From Microcebus murinus (taxonomy: Eukaryota > Chordata > Mammalia > Primates > Cheirogaleidae), in the NCBI RefSeq assembly GCF_040939455.1, contig NC_134108.1, forward strand, positions 5,671,501 through 5,735,500: a stretch of 64,000 bases of DNA. The letters run 5' to 3'. The notes beneath the pieces were generated by a model. That model searched no databases. It was not told where the DNA came from and saw only the letters and a list, made by a program, of their open reading frames with translations. The first letter of the stretch is position 1, and each line of letters opens with the position of its first letter. Positions 25,258 to 36,588 of the stretch are shown in pieces. Made by a program: the position numbers and the translations under genes.

Positions 25258-28200
25258 ATGAACAGAAATCCAGCTCAAATATAAATTTTCTCAATAAATG
25301 TGAATGAGACATAGGCTGGCTGAATGGATAAAAAGATACAAGCCAAGTATCTGCTGTCTCCAGGAAACACATCTAACCAACAAGTACTCATTGAGACTCA
25401 AGGTGAAAGGATGGAAAACAATATTCTAGGCAAATGTAAAACAAAAGAAATCTGGTGTTGCTATTCTTACATCATATAACATAAACTTTATAATAACAAA
25501 AGTAAAGAAAGACAAAGATAGTCACTATATAGTGGTGGAGGGGAAAATTCAACAAGACTTAACAATCCTAAATATTTATGTGCCCATCATAGGAGTGCCC
25601 AGATACATAAAGCAAATCCTGCTTGACCTAAACAAAATAATAAACAGCAACACCATAATAGTCAGGGACTTCAACACCCCAATGACAGAACTGGACAGAT
25701 CCTTCAAACAGAAAATAATCAAAGAAGCAATGACCTTAAACATAACTCTAGAACAAATGGGCCTAACAGAACATTCCACCCAAATAATACTGACTATACA
25801 TCAGCTCATGAAACTTTCTCTAAAATTCATCACATCTTAGGCCACAAAACAGATTTCAACAAACTTAAAAGAATAAAAATTATACCATGTATCTTCTCAG
25901 ACCACAGTGGAATGAAATTAAAATCAATTCCAGCAGAAACACTCATCTCTACACAAAGTCATAGAAATTAAACAATCTATTCCTCAATGATTGTTGCTTC
26001 AAGAAGGTAAGTCACATGGAAATCAACAGATTCTTTGAACTATATGATAATGAGGGCATAAGTTATCAAAATCTATGGGATCAGAAAAAGCAGTCCTGAA
26101 AGGAAAACTCATAACCTTAAATGCCCACATCCAAAAGACAGAAAGGTCATAAATCAGCAAACTAATGAATGATCTCAAGGAACTGGAACAGGAAGAGAAA
26201 CTAATCCTAAACCCAGCAGAAGAAAAGAAATAACCAAGCTCAGAGAAAAACTATATGAAATTGAGAATAAAAGAACTATATAAAAGATTAATGAAACAAA
26301 AAGTTGATTCTTTGAAAAAGTAAACAAAATTGACAGGCTTCTCACTAGATTGAACAGAAGCAGAAAAGAAAGGACTTTAATAAGCTCAAATGAAATGAAA
26401 AGGGAGAAAGCACAACTGATATCACAGAAATACAAAATATCATCTTTAAGTACTATAAAAATCTGTATGCCCCCAAACTTGAAAACATGAAGGAAATGGA
26501 CAAATTCTTAGAAACACACAACCTCCTTAGGCTTCATCAGAGAGAAATAGATTTCCTGAATAGACAAATATCAAGCACAGAAATTGAAGCAACAACAACA
26601 AACAAATCTTCCAGCAAAAATTCCCAGACCAGATGGGTTCCAAATTTTATCAAACCTACAAAGAAGAACTGGTAACTGTACTGCATAAATTATTCCACAA
26701 CATTGAGAAGGATGGAATCCTTCCCAAATCATTCTACAAAGCCAATATCGCCTTGATGCTACAGCCACAAAAGATCACAACAAAAAAAAAAAAACTACAG
26801 ACAAATATCCCTTATGAATGTAAATACAAAAATTCTCAATAAAATCTTAGCAAACTTCATATCAAAAAGTAATTCCTCATGACCGGGTGGGCTTCATCCT
26901 AGAGATACAAGGATGGTTCAACATATGTAAATATATAAATGTAATTTACCATATAAATAAAAGCAAAAATAAAGACCTCATGATCCTCTCAGTAGATGTA
27001 GAAAAGGCATTTGACAAAATTCAGTACCCTTTTATGATAAGAACTCTTAACTAAAAAGGCATAGGTGGGACATAAGTCTAAATTATTAAAACCATATATG
27101 ACAAACCCACAATCAACATCATACTGAACAGGGAAAAATTGAAAGAATTCCCACTTAGAACTGGAATCAGACAAGGTTGCCCACTATCTCCACTTCTATT
27201 CAACATGGTCCTGGAAGTCTGTCAGAGCAATGAGACAAGAGAAACAAATCAAGGGTATCCAAATGGAGGCAGAAAAAGTCAGACTATCGCTCTTTGCTGA
27301 TGATTTGATATTATATCTAGAGAATCCCAAAAATTCAACCAAGAGACTGCTGAAATTAATAAATGAATTCAGCAAAGTTTCCGGAAACAAAATCAATGAA
27401 CACAAATCAGTGCTTTCAAATATGGCAATTAACAGTCAAGCTGAGAATCAAATTAAAGACATAATAACTTTCAGATAGCATCAAAGAAAATAAAATATTT
27501 AGGAATATATTTAACTAAGGAGGTGAGAGACCTATATAGGGAGAACTACAAAAGACTGAGAACAGAAATTGCAGAAGATCTAAACAGATGGAAAACCATA
27601 CCATGTTCATGGATCAGTGGAATCAATATTATTAAAATGTCTATAGCACCCAAGGTGATCTACAGATTGAATGCAATTCCTACTAAAATACCAACTTCAT
27701 TTTTCACAGATTTACAAAAACAATTCTATGCTTTGTATGGAACCAAAGAAGACCTCATATAGCCAAAGCCACCTAAAGCAAAAAAGAACAATTTGGGAGA
27801 CATCAATATATCAGACTTCAAGCTATACTATAAGGCTATAGTAACCAAAACAGTATAGTACTGGCACAAAGAGACATAAACCAATGGAACAAGACTGGGA
27901 ACCCAGATATAAAACCATACTCATATTGTCATTTGATCTTTGACCAAGAAGATGAAAACATACACTGGGGGAAGGAATTACTTTTCAATAAATGAGGCTG
28001 GGAATATTGGATATCCACATGTAGAAGACTGAAAAAGGATCAGCACCTCTCACCTCTCACAAAAGTCAACTCATGATGGATAACAGACTGAAACCTAAGA
28101 CATGAAATCATAAGAATTCTAGAAGAAAATGTTAGAAAAACTCTTAGAGACATCAGCTGAGGCAAAGAATTTATGAAGAAGATCCCCAAAGCAATCACAG

Positions 28201-29026
28201 CAATAACAAAAATAAATAAATGAGACCTGATCAAATGGAAAAGCTCCTGCACAGCCAAGGAAACTATCACGAGAGCAAATAGTCAACCTACAGAATGGGA
28301 AAAAATATTTGCATGTTATATATCCAATAAAGGGCTGTAACTAGAATCTATTAATATAGAGAGCTCAGGAAAATTAACAAGGAAAAATAAAACAGCCCCA
28401 TTAAAAAGTGTGCAAAGGATATGAACAGAAACTTTTCAAAAGAAGACAGACTAATGGCCAAGAAACATATGAAAAATTGCTCAATATGTGTAATCATCAG
28501 GGAAATGTAAATCAAAACCATAATGAGATATTACTTAAGTCCAATAAAAATGGTTTTTATCAAAAAGTGTCAAACAATAAGTGTTGGTGTGGATGTTGAG
28601 AGATTGAAACACTCATACACTTCTCGTGGGACTGCAAACTGGTACAATCTCCATGGAGAGTAATATGGAGATACCTCAAAGAACTAAAAGTAGAACTACC
28701 ATTTGATACAGCAGTCCCACTACTGGGCACTTCCCTGAAAGAAAAAGAGACATTCTATAATAAAGACATCTGTACTAGAATGTTTATAGCAGCACAATTC
28801 ACAGTTGCAAAGCTGTGGAAACAACGCAAGTGCCCATCAGTGCATGAGTGGATTAATAAAATGTGGTATATGTATACCATGGAGTACTACCTAGCCACAA
28901 AAAGTAATTGTGATCTAGCACCTCTTGTATTATCCTGGTTAGAGCTGGAGCCCATTCTTTGAAGCGAAGTATCCCAAGAATGGAAAAGCAAGCATCACAT
29001 GTATTCACCCTCAAATTGGTATTAAT
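25258..29026 (+). pseudogene. Broken L1 ORF2 (endonuclease and reverse transcriptase)
   Basis: ORF2p nicks target DNA and copies L1 RNA in target-primed reverse transcription. Visible pieces: an APE-type endonuclease region (25290-25920) with CLQETHLTNKY near 25355 and TILNIYVPIIG near 25563. The usual GDFN motif reads RDFN at 25664-25675, a substitution at a conserved glycine. The reverse-transcriptase core includes [12 protein letters not shown] near 27170 and FADD at 27292-27303. The C-terminal part ends with MFIAAQFTVAKLWKQ near 28780 and WYMYTMEYY near 28864. There are many in-frame stops and at least several frameshifts, so no long product is possible. Start and end are set by analogy with other L1s. 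Confidence 0.9.
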
Positions 29027-29267
29027 TGATCAATACTTATGTGCACATATAGTAGTAACATTCATCACGTGTCAGGCAGGTGGGAGGGGGGAGGAGGGGA
29101 TGGGGAAATTCACCCTAATAGGTGGGGTGTGCACTTTCTGGTAGATGGGCTTGTAGTTCTGACTCTGGCAGTGCAAAGGCAATATATCTAACCAAAGTGT
29201 TTGCTCTCCTATAATATTCTGAAATAAAAATAATAGAAAAAATTAAAAAAATAAAATTATTATTTGA

Positions 29268-31629
29268 TACTTAGAAATGCCTCACTTCCAGTCAGGTACT
29301 CAATCATTATTTTCCTATATTAAGAATTGCTGACTAGGGAGAAGAGAGCTTTCCTTGTTACCCAAACTCAGTGTGTCCCAGCTCTTCTTTGTGGCTTCTC
29401 TCCATTTCCTCAGTTTCTCCTTGAGCCCCTTAAAGCAACGGGATAATGCTATACTCTAGTTGCACTTTTGTCTGGATTCCTGAATGCCACGTGGCCCACC
29501 CCACCCTGAGCACACCACCCTCCCTAGGGTGGGAAGCCACTTGCAGAACCCAAAATAGCCTCATCTTTGACAAGAGCCATGAATCCTTAAAAACAAGAAA
29601 AAGTCTAGAAGGACTTGGCATTTCACTTTCTCCTCATTTACATGTAATGTCTAAGTATTGAGGGTAAAGATTATTTGATGGAAGAACTGAAAGGAATCAG
29701 AAATGAACATATCTGGAGGTGGGTCCTGGGCTTTCTGAGGGGGCAGGCAGAAGAGACAGCATGGGCTCTCGGCCTTTGTGCCTTGCTTTTAGTGACTTTG
29801 TGCTGGATGGTGGGTGTGTCTTTTAGATCTTTAACTCTTTGGCCCATGCATCCAGGCCCCCCACCCATCAGGCTGGGTCTCTTCTGTGCCGGGTGCTGTG
29901 CTGGAAGTCCGGGTCCCAGCAGTGGAAAAGGGGCCTCTGATGCATGGAAGACAGTCTCTGGAGAAGAGAGGGGAACCTGAGTGTGGTGGTCCAGCTAGCA
30001 CTGAGCACAACACCTGGCGCAGAGAATCTCTGTGCATGTCAGCAGGGGTATTGACACATCCATCCTTGGAGGCCTTTTGCTCAGGAGTCACCTTTGGACT
30101 TGGGTCGTGATATTTCTAGAGACAGGCTGGAACAGCTGCCCCTGGAACTTGCTGTGGGCAAAGTGGAGGAAGTTATGCGTTTAACTTTCATTTTCTTTCC
30201 CGACTCTGGCCTTTTTCATCAGGATGGAGAGACATGGTTGGTGATCCCTAATTCCCGCTCCTGATAGAAATTAAAAATGACTATTGGAGGTTCTCTTGTA
30301 TGGAGTATCTTGGGAAACTGGGCCTGAGTGGTAGATGGCAGCGAGGTAGGAGGTCTGTCAGCTTTCAGGGTCCCTTGCCAGTTGCTCTGCCCAGGCTTGC
30401 CCCACACTGCTCAGAGTCATGGCTGACACCTTCTTCCCTGCACTAAAACCTAACCCTCCGCCCTACAGCCCGTGGGGCCAGCCTGAAGAACATCTTCACT
30501 CAGCAATTAAATAAATTCAAGCATCTCCTAAAATAGCACCCCAGTGGCTGTCAGCCACATGCATGAACACATCTACTGAACCAAGGTCCAGCCTGGACTA
30601 ACTGCTTCCCCACCCAGGCAGGTTTACACCTGACTCATCCTTCTATGCTTTTCTGCAATACAATGAAGAAGCTGCATTCTAAGGATGCTTAGAACACAAT
30701 TTCAGGTTCCATGCTTGTGGAGCTTTCATGATAAAATGCTCTATTGATTCAACTTTTCACTTTGAGGTACACACCTTGGCTAATCATCTTAGGGACTATT
30801 TGCACACATATGGAAAACTTTTCTGTGTGTGTGTGTGTTGGGAGGTAGTATATAAGAATGCTAGAGCATTAATTTTATTTTCCTCTTAACTTCTAATAAT
30901 TTGAACAAATATTACTCTTTTTCTCAATTTCTCAGTATGAAGAACAATAACAACATTATTTATAATGGCTTTATCACAATAAAATTAGAGTATTTATGTT
31001 TACAAACTGAGCTCAAGATATATCACTAAGGAAAAAAATAAAGCTTTTGCTCAGAAAAGTAACCTTTAGCATAGAAATTAACACAGCCATCTAGTAAATA
31101 CTTGGTTAGGGAAATAAATGCATGATAACATTTTTGTTTATTTGTCTTAATGTAGAATTCCTGGATTTTCAGTTCTTATTGCTCTTTATATACCTTTTTA
31201 AATGTTTTATTTATTTCACTACATCATTCCTTTTAAAACTTCTCTTTTTGAGTATATTTTATAACATGCATGCTAATGTAGTGATATTTGTGTGTAATTT
31301 ACAACCAATAAACATCTATACTGAGAGTACATGTTCAAACTGACTTTTTAATTAACTTCCATTCTAAATGTGAACACAGAATACAAGGCATTTACATCAT
31401 TTAGAAAAGACATGACTCATGCCATGGGGAAATAATTGACTATAATATTATCATATTTACATACTCTATAATTATTTAAGGGTAATTTTATTTAGTATGT
31501 GTCTGCTTAGGAGCAAAACATTATCATGTAAAACAGGTTTAGATTGAGTTTGAAACTATAAAATCAAATTGTAGATTTTGATTGGAATCTAAATGCAATA
31601 CTAATCTTTCTGCATCTAAAGCTCTCTAT
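29268..31629. other. Mostly unique DNA; possible L2 scrap
   Basis: No clear gene. A GC-richer part at 29680-30420 gives overlapping frames of 60-101 codons on both strands without recognisable domains. 29880-29980 weakly resembles antisense L2 ('gtgctgtgctggaagtccgg', 'cagcagtggaaaaggg'). A short (TG)n lies at 30822-30838. 30880-31620 is AT-rich with nothing recognised. Confidence 0.45.
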
Positions 31630-31661
31630 GTGTCTCTGTCTATCTCTGTCTCTGTCTCTGT

Positions 31662-31692
<31 letters not shown>

Positions 31693-31726
31693 GCACGCAC
31701 GCACGCACGCACGCATACACACACAA
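31630..31726 (+). repeat. Compound microsatellite (TCTCTG)n-(CA)n-(ACGC)n
   Basis: A tctctg-like section (31630-31661) is followed by (ca)n to 31688, seven acgc units to about 31715, then acac. Alternating purine-pyrimidine sequence favours Z-DNA. The translated Thr-His repeat in one frame is a by-product. Confidence 0.97.
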
Positions 31727-32034
31727 ACTTCCCAGACAGGCTAGGGAGGAACCCAGTCCAGGCATGGGGAGAGTCAGAATAGCTGCATGAGCACCACCAT
31801 GAGGGTGGATCCAGAGAATTCTAGGAGCACAGAGGATACTAGCTCAAACTTAGACTTGCCAGAGGAATGGAGCAGACAAAGAGAACCCACTTCTCAAAAG
31901 GACTAGTGGACATTCTGGTGTTTTCATTTTGTGGCAGGAGGACAGAAAACATAGCATTAGGTGAATATATTTAATTTACTTAATATTTATTTGCAGGTTC
32001 AAAATAAAAACTCTTATAGAGTTAAAGAAATAGA
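31727..32034. other. Unique DNA
   Basis: No repeat or gene recognised between the compound microsatellite and the L1 fragment. Confidence 0.45.
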
Positions 32035-32290
32035 TTTTAAATTTTCAATTCAAATTGATTTATTTTTTAAATGGACATATAAAATTATATGTATTTATAA
32101 TATATGGCATGATGTTTTGAAGTATGTATACATTGTGGAATGGTAAAATCTAGCTAATTACCAAATATATTACCTTGTATAGTTATTTTGTATTGAGAAC
32201 ATTTAACATTTTCTATCTTAACCTTTTTCAAGACTACAATATATTGTCATTAACTATTGTCAACATGCATGTGGTTTAATTTAGTTAAGT
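32035..32290 (-). mobile_element. Old L1 3' end (antisense)
   Basis: The order 'catgatgttttgaagtatgt', 'atacattgtggaatggtaaa' and 'atctagctaattacc' is the antisense 3' UTR of older mammalian L1s. The element is 5'-truncated and the sense poly(A) would lie to the left. Confidence 0.8.
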
Positions 32291-33092
32291 CAGGCAAATA
32301 TTTAATGCTTGAGAGTCACTAGGAAATAGTTAATTAAATATTTATACGTATTCTGTATCTTCATAGGCACATATTTTTTTTCTTAAACCAAAATACAATT
32401 GCTGAATTGAAGTAGCCATTTACAGAAAATGATTTTCCCAAGATTATATTGAGCTTGTCACTTTTTAATCTTATTTTAACATAGATAAAAACTGAAGTTT
32501 CCTTTTTGAAACACTTTTGAATCTGAAACATTTTGTTAGAAAAATGGACTAAAATTCAAGTTTGCTTTTAAAAGATTAAAAATAATTTTCCTTTGTTCAG
32601 AAAACAAGGTATCATTTTATTTTCCCAAAAGAATCTGTGAAAGACGAAAAAAAAAGGCTGGAATGGGGAGTCAAGGCAGGAAGAATGCCATAAACTCTCT
32701 CTGCCTCTCCATCTTGTCTGCGTGAAACTCAGTAATGAGCTCACACGGCTGCTACCTGTGGTCAGTCTTGTGCAGATGAGAGAGGACGGAGGAGAAGGAC
32801 CTGCTGAAATAGTGCTCAGTGGAGTTATTTCAACACCAAGGTATCACATTTGATGTTTGGGATAAGTCAGATCTAACAGATGTTACCCTCCTCAGGGTAG
32901 CAGAGCTCATCAAAGAGAACAGTGAAAAGTCACTGCAATTAGCTGTAGAAGCCATTAAGATATTATCAGGTTGATTATCATTAGTAAGCAACAGAGACAG
33001 ATTTTTTGTGGTGCTGGTTACCTGTGATTACCTTCCTTCTCATTATTGGAATTACTAGCAAATATGAAACTTGCTCTCTCATTGTTCTATAA
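32291..33092. other. Unique DNA
   Basis: AT-rich to 32640, then a mixed stretch. No family or exon recognised. Confidence 0.45.
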
Positions 33093-33281
33093 CAGGGGTC
33101 CTCAAACTTTTTAAACAGGGAGTCAGTTCACTGTCCCTCAGACCGTTGGAGGGCCAGACAATAGTTTTAAAAAAAACTATGAACAAACTATGCACACTGC
33201 ACACATCTTATTTTGAAGTAAAAAAACAAATGGGCAAAAACACCCACATGTGGCATGCAGGCTGTAGTTTGAGGACCTCTG
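33093..33281. mobile_element. Non-autonomous hAT DNA transposon, compact and well preserved
   Basis: 189 bp with near-perfect terminal inverted repeats: the left end 'caggggtcctcaaact' and the right end 'agtttgaggacctctg' differ at one base. An 8-bp target duplication flanks it (ttctataa at 33085-33092, ctctataa at 33282-33289, one mismatch), close to the nTCTAnAn preference of Charlie-type hATs. The interior has no coding capacity, so it was moved by a transposase supplied in trans. From memory it resembles hAT families (OC1-like) reported as spread horizontally among vertebrates, but I could not check that. Confidence 0.9.
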
Positions 33282-33699
33282 CTCTATAACATGCATGGCA
33301 TACTTGAGTTGCAGACAACTGGTGTGTTTATATAATCTCAGTGAAGTGGCATGCAAACCCATTGCCATTGTGCTTGAAATTTAGTTTATTACTTAGTCCC
33401 TTAAGAGAATAGAGAGATAATCCATATTTTACTTTCATTTGAATTTTATAGGCATTTCTATGGCATTTTCAGTCATTTTTTTCAGACAATTAATATGGTT
33501 TTCTATACCCTCATTAAATAAATAGAATAAGCTGAAAGGAGCTAAATTTAATGATAAAGGGGGAAAATACCATGTCCAGAATTATTTATAACTTAACTAT
33601 GACATAAACGTTGGTTTCTTAATAACAAAATTTGAGACAAAGTAGTGAAAGGGAAAGAAAGGAAGGGTATTCAGTGGAAAATAAAGACTTCAAAGCTAA
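33282..33699. other. Unique DNA
   Basis: AT-rich, nothing recognised. Confidence 0.45.
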
Positions 33700-33855
33700 T
33701 GTTATAATTCTGTCTCTGGTGCTTATTTACTCTACTTTATTAAACAAATCATTTCTCCTCTGTGAACCTCAATTTTCTCATTTGTAAAATAGAAAAAAGT
33801 AATACTTACCATATAGGATAATTTTAAGAACTATAACATGTGATAAATATTTACC
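33700..33855 (+). mobile_element. MIR SINE fragment
   Basis: The order 'tctgtgaacctcaattttct', 'catttgtaaaatagaaaa' and 'taatacttaccatataggat' is a decayed MIR core, ending just before the Tigger1 insertion. Confidence 0.7.
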
Positions 33856-34445
33856 AGTATTACAGGCATACCTCATTTTATTGTGCTTCGCTTTATCACG
33901 CTTCTCAAATATTGCATATTTCACGAATTGAAAAATTTGGCAACATAGCATCATGCATGTCTGTCAGTACCATTTTTTCAACAGTGTGTGCCTACTTCAT
34001 GTTTCTATATCACATTTTGGTAATTCTCACAATATTTTAAACTTTTTCAATATTATTATATCTGTTATAGTGATCTGTGATCAGTGATCTTTGATATTAC
34101 TATTATAATTGTTTTGAGGGGGCCAAGAACCACACATATGAGACAGAGAACTTGCTGTTCCTTGTCTCTCTCCCTGTCTTTGAGCCTCCCTATTCCCTGA
34201 AACACAATATTGAATTTAGACCAGTTAGTAACCGTACAATGGCCTTTAAGGAAGAGTCACACAGCTGTGAAAGGAAGAGTCACACATCTCTCACTTTAAA
34301 TCAAAAGCTAGAAATGATTAAGCTCAGTGAGGGAGGCATGTTGAAAGCCAAGACAGACCAAAAGCTAGGCCTCTTGTGCCAAACAGTCAGTCAAGTTGTG
34401 AGTGCACAGGAAAAGTTCTTAAAGAAAATTAAAAGCGCTACTCCA

Positions 34446-34777
34446 GGCCGGGCGCTGTGGCTCACGCCTGTAATCCTAGCTCTTGGGAGGCCGAGGCGGG
34501 CGGATTGCTCAAGGTCAGGAGTTCAAAACCAGCCTGAGCAAGAGCGAGACCCCGTCTCTACTATAAATAGAAAGAAATTAATTGGCCAACTGATATATAT
34601 ATAAAAAATTAGCCGGGCATGGTGGCGCATGCCTGTAGTCCCAGCTACCTGGGAGGCTGAGGCAGAAGGATCACTCGAGCCCAGGAGTTTGAGGTTGCTG
34701 TGAGCTAGGCTGACGCCACGGCACTCACTCCAGCCTGGGCAACAAAGCGAGACTCTGTCTCAAAAAAAAAAAAAAAA
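34446..34777 (+). mobile_element. Alu SINE inserted in Tigger1
   Basis: Full dimeric Alu from 'ggccgggcgctgtggctca' to a poly(A) of about 18 A. The 15-bp target duplication (34431-34445 and 34778-34792) differs at one base, a CpG-to-TpG type change. The extended linker and the cactcact duplication are present. It splits the Tigger1 transposase relic. Confidence 0.97.
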
Positions 34778-35654
34778 AAAAGTGCTACTCCAGTGAACAC
34801 ACAAATGATAATAATGTGAAATGGCCTAATTGTTGATATAGAGAACATTTTAGTGATCTGGATAGAAAATCAAACCAGCCACAACATTCCCTTGAGCCAG
34901 AGCCTAATTCAGAGCAAAGCCCCCTCTTTTCAATTCTGCAAAGGCTGAGAGAGGAGAGCAAGCTGCAGAAGGAAAGTTTGAAGCTAGTAGAGGTTGGTAC
35001 ATGAGGTTTAAGGAAGGAAGCCATCTCCATAACATAAAAGTGCAAGGTGAAGCAACAAGTGCTGATGTACAAACTACAAGAATTTATCCAGAAGGTCTAA
35101 CTTAGGTCATTGAAAAAAGTAGCTATACTAAACAACAGATTTTTAATGTAGCTGAAGAAGAGGCCATCTAGGACTTTGATAAAAGAAAAAGAAAAGTCAG
35201 TGTCTGGCTTCCAGTTTTTAAAGGATAAGCTGAGTCTCTTCTTAGGGGCTGGCACTTTAAGTTGAAGCCAGTGCTCATATACCATTCTGAAAATCTTCAG
35301 GCGCTTAACAGTTGTGCTAAATCTACTCTGCCTGTGCTCTACAAGTGGAAAAACAAAGCCTGGATGACAGCACATCTGTTTACAGCATGTCTTACTGAAT
35401 ATTTTAAGTCACTATTGAGACCTACTGTTCAGAAGAAAAGATTCCTTTTGAAATATTACTGTTTATTTACAATGCACATGGTCACTCAAGAGCTCTGATG
35501 GAAATTTACAAGTAGATTAATGTTGTTGTTATGCCTGCTAATACGGAATTCATTCTGTAGCCCATGGATCAAGGAGTAATTTTGACTTTCAAATACTATT
35601 ATTTAAGAAATGCATTTTATAAGGCTATAGCTGTTATAGTGATATAGTTATATA

Positions 35655-35658
<4 letters not shown>

Positions 35659-35722
<64 letters not shown>
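35659..35722 (+). repeat. (GA)n microsatellite, 64 bp pure
   Basis: Thirty-two uninterrupted ga units within Tigger1, where the ancestral element has no such array. A purity of 100% over 64 bp implies recent expansion or selection of a fresh array. Confidence 0.97.
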
Positions 35723-35725
<3 letters not shown>

Positions 35726-36588
35726 GGGATCTGGGAATAGTCAATTGAAAACCTTCTGCAAAGGGTTCACCATTCTAAGAACATTCATTATTCATGGGAA
35801 GCCTCCAAAATATCAACATTAACAGAGGTTTGGAAGAAGCTGATTCCAACACTCATAAATGACTTTGACGGGTCCAAGACTTCAGTAAATGAAGTAACTG
35901 CAGATGTGGAAATAGCAAGAGAACTACTGAAATGTGACTGAATTGTTGCAGTCTTATGATAAATCTTGAGTGGATAACGAGTTGCTTCTCATGGATCAGC
36001 AAAGAAAGTGGTTTGTTGAGATGCACTCTCCTGGTGAAGATGCTGTGGACACTGTTAAAATAACATCCAAGGACTGAGAATATTATGTAAACTTAGTTGA
36101 TAAAGCAGTGGCTTTGAGAAGATGAGAGGATTGACTCCAAATTTGAAAAAAGTTCTCCTGTGGATAAAATGCTACTAAATAGTATCTATCACACGCTGTA
36201 GAGAAAACTTTCACGACAGGAAGAGCCAATCAATGCAGCAAATTTCATTATTGTTTTTTAAAGAAATTGCCACGGCCACCCCAGCCTTCAGCAATCACCA
36301 CCCTGATAAGTCAGCAGCCATCAATATCAAAGCGAGACCCTCCACCAGCAAAAAGATTACAACTCACTGCAGGATCTGGTAATCGCTAGGATTTTTAGCA
36401 ATAAAGTATTATACATCGTTTTTCAGACATAATGCTATTATACTCTTAGTAGACTACAGTATAGTGTAACCATAATTTTTATATGCACTGGGAAACCAAA
36501 GAAATCTGTGTGACTTGCTTTATTGCTATATTTACTTTATTGCAGTGGTCTGGGACTGAACCCACAGTATCTCTGAGGTATTCCTGTA

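Larger units (their letters stand above)
22153..29252 (+). mobile_element. Full-length L1 retrotransposon, inactivated
   Basis: A complete L1 of about 7.1 kb. The 15-bp target-site duplication aaaattattatttga flanks it (22138-22152 and 29253-29267), so both ends are defined. Order: a roughly 2-kb GC-rich 5' UTR (22153-24162), ORF1, a short spacer, ORF2 with endonuclease, reverse transcriptase and C-terminal cysteine region, a short 3' UTR with a G-rich polypurine stretch near 29080-29106, then an A-rich tail. Both ORFs are broken by stops and frameshifts, so it cannot act autonomously. The 3' UTR resembles that of the second L1 at 62.8-63.05 kb, so both belong to related lineages. The target site AT-rich context fits L1 endonuclease preference. 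Confidence 0.95.
34200..36060 (+). pseudogene. Tigger1 transposase relic (pogo/CENP-B-like), broken
   Basis: The ancestral enzyme bound the inverted repeats through an N-terminal helix-turn-helix and cut DNA with a DDE domain; CENP-B derives from this family. The N-terminal HTH is readable near 34287-34440 ([19 protein letters not shown] and QTVSQVV). The Alu insertion interrupts it. A DDE-domain stretch is readable near 35296-35400 ([20 protein letters not shown]). A 16-bp segment is duplicated at 34248-34263 and 34271-34286, and multiple stops and shifts separate the blocks. Limits are approximate. Confidence 0.8.
33863..36586 (+). mobile_element. Nearly complete Tigger1 DNA transposon
   Basis: It starts with 'caggcatacctcattttatt' and ends with 'tctctgaggtattcctg', the Tigger1 inverted repeats, flanked by TA on both sides (33861-33862 and 36587-36588). 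Without the inserted Alu the length is about 2.4 kb, the normal size of the autonomous element. The interior holds a pogo-like transposase relic, a (GA)n expansion at 35659-35722 and the Alu at 34446-34777. Tigger1 was active in early placental or primate ancestors and is extinct. Confidence 0.95.

Noticed and set aside
31582..31782. Thr-His repeat protein frame
   Set aside because: Translation of the (CA)n microsatellite.
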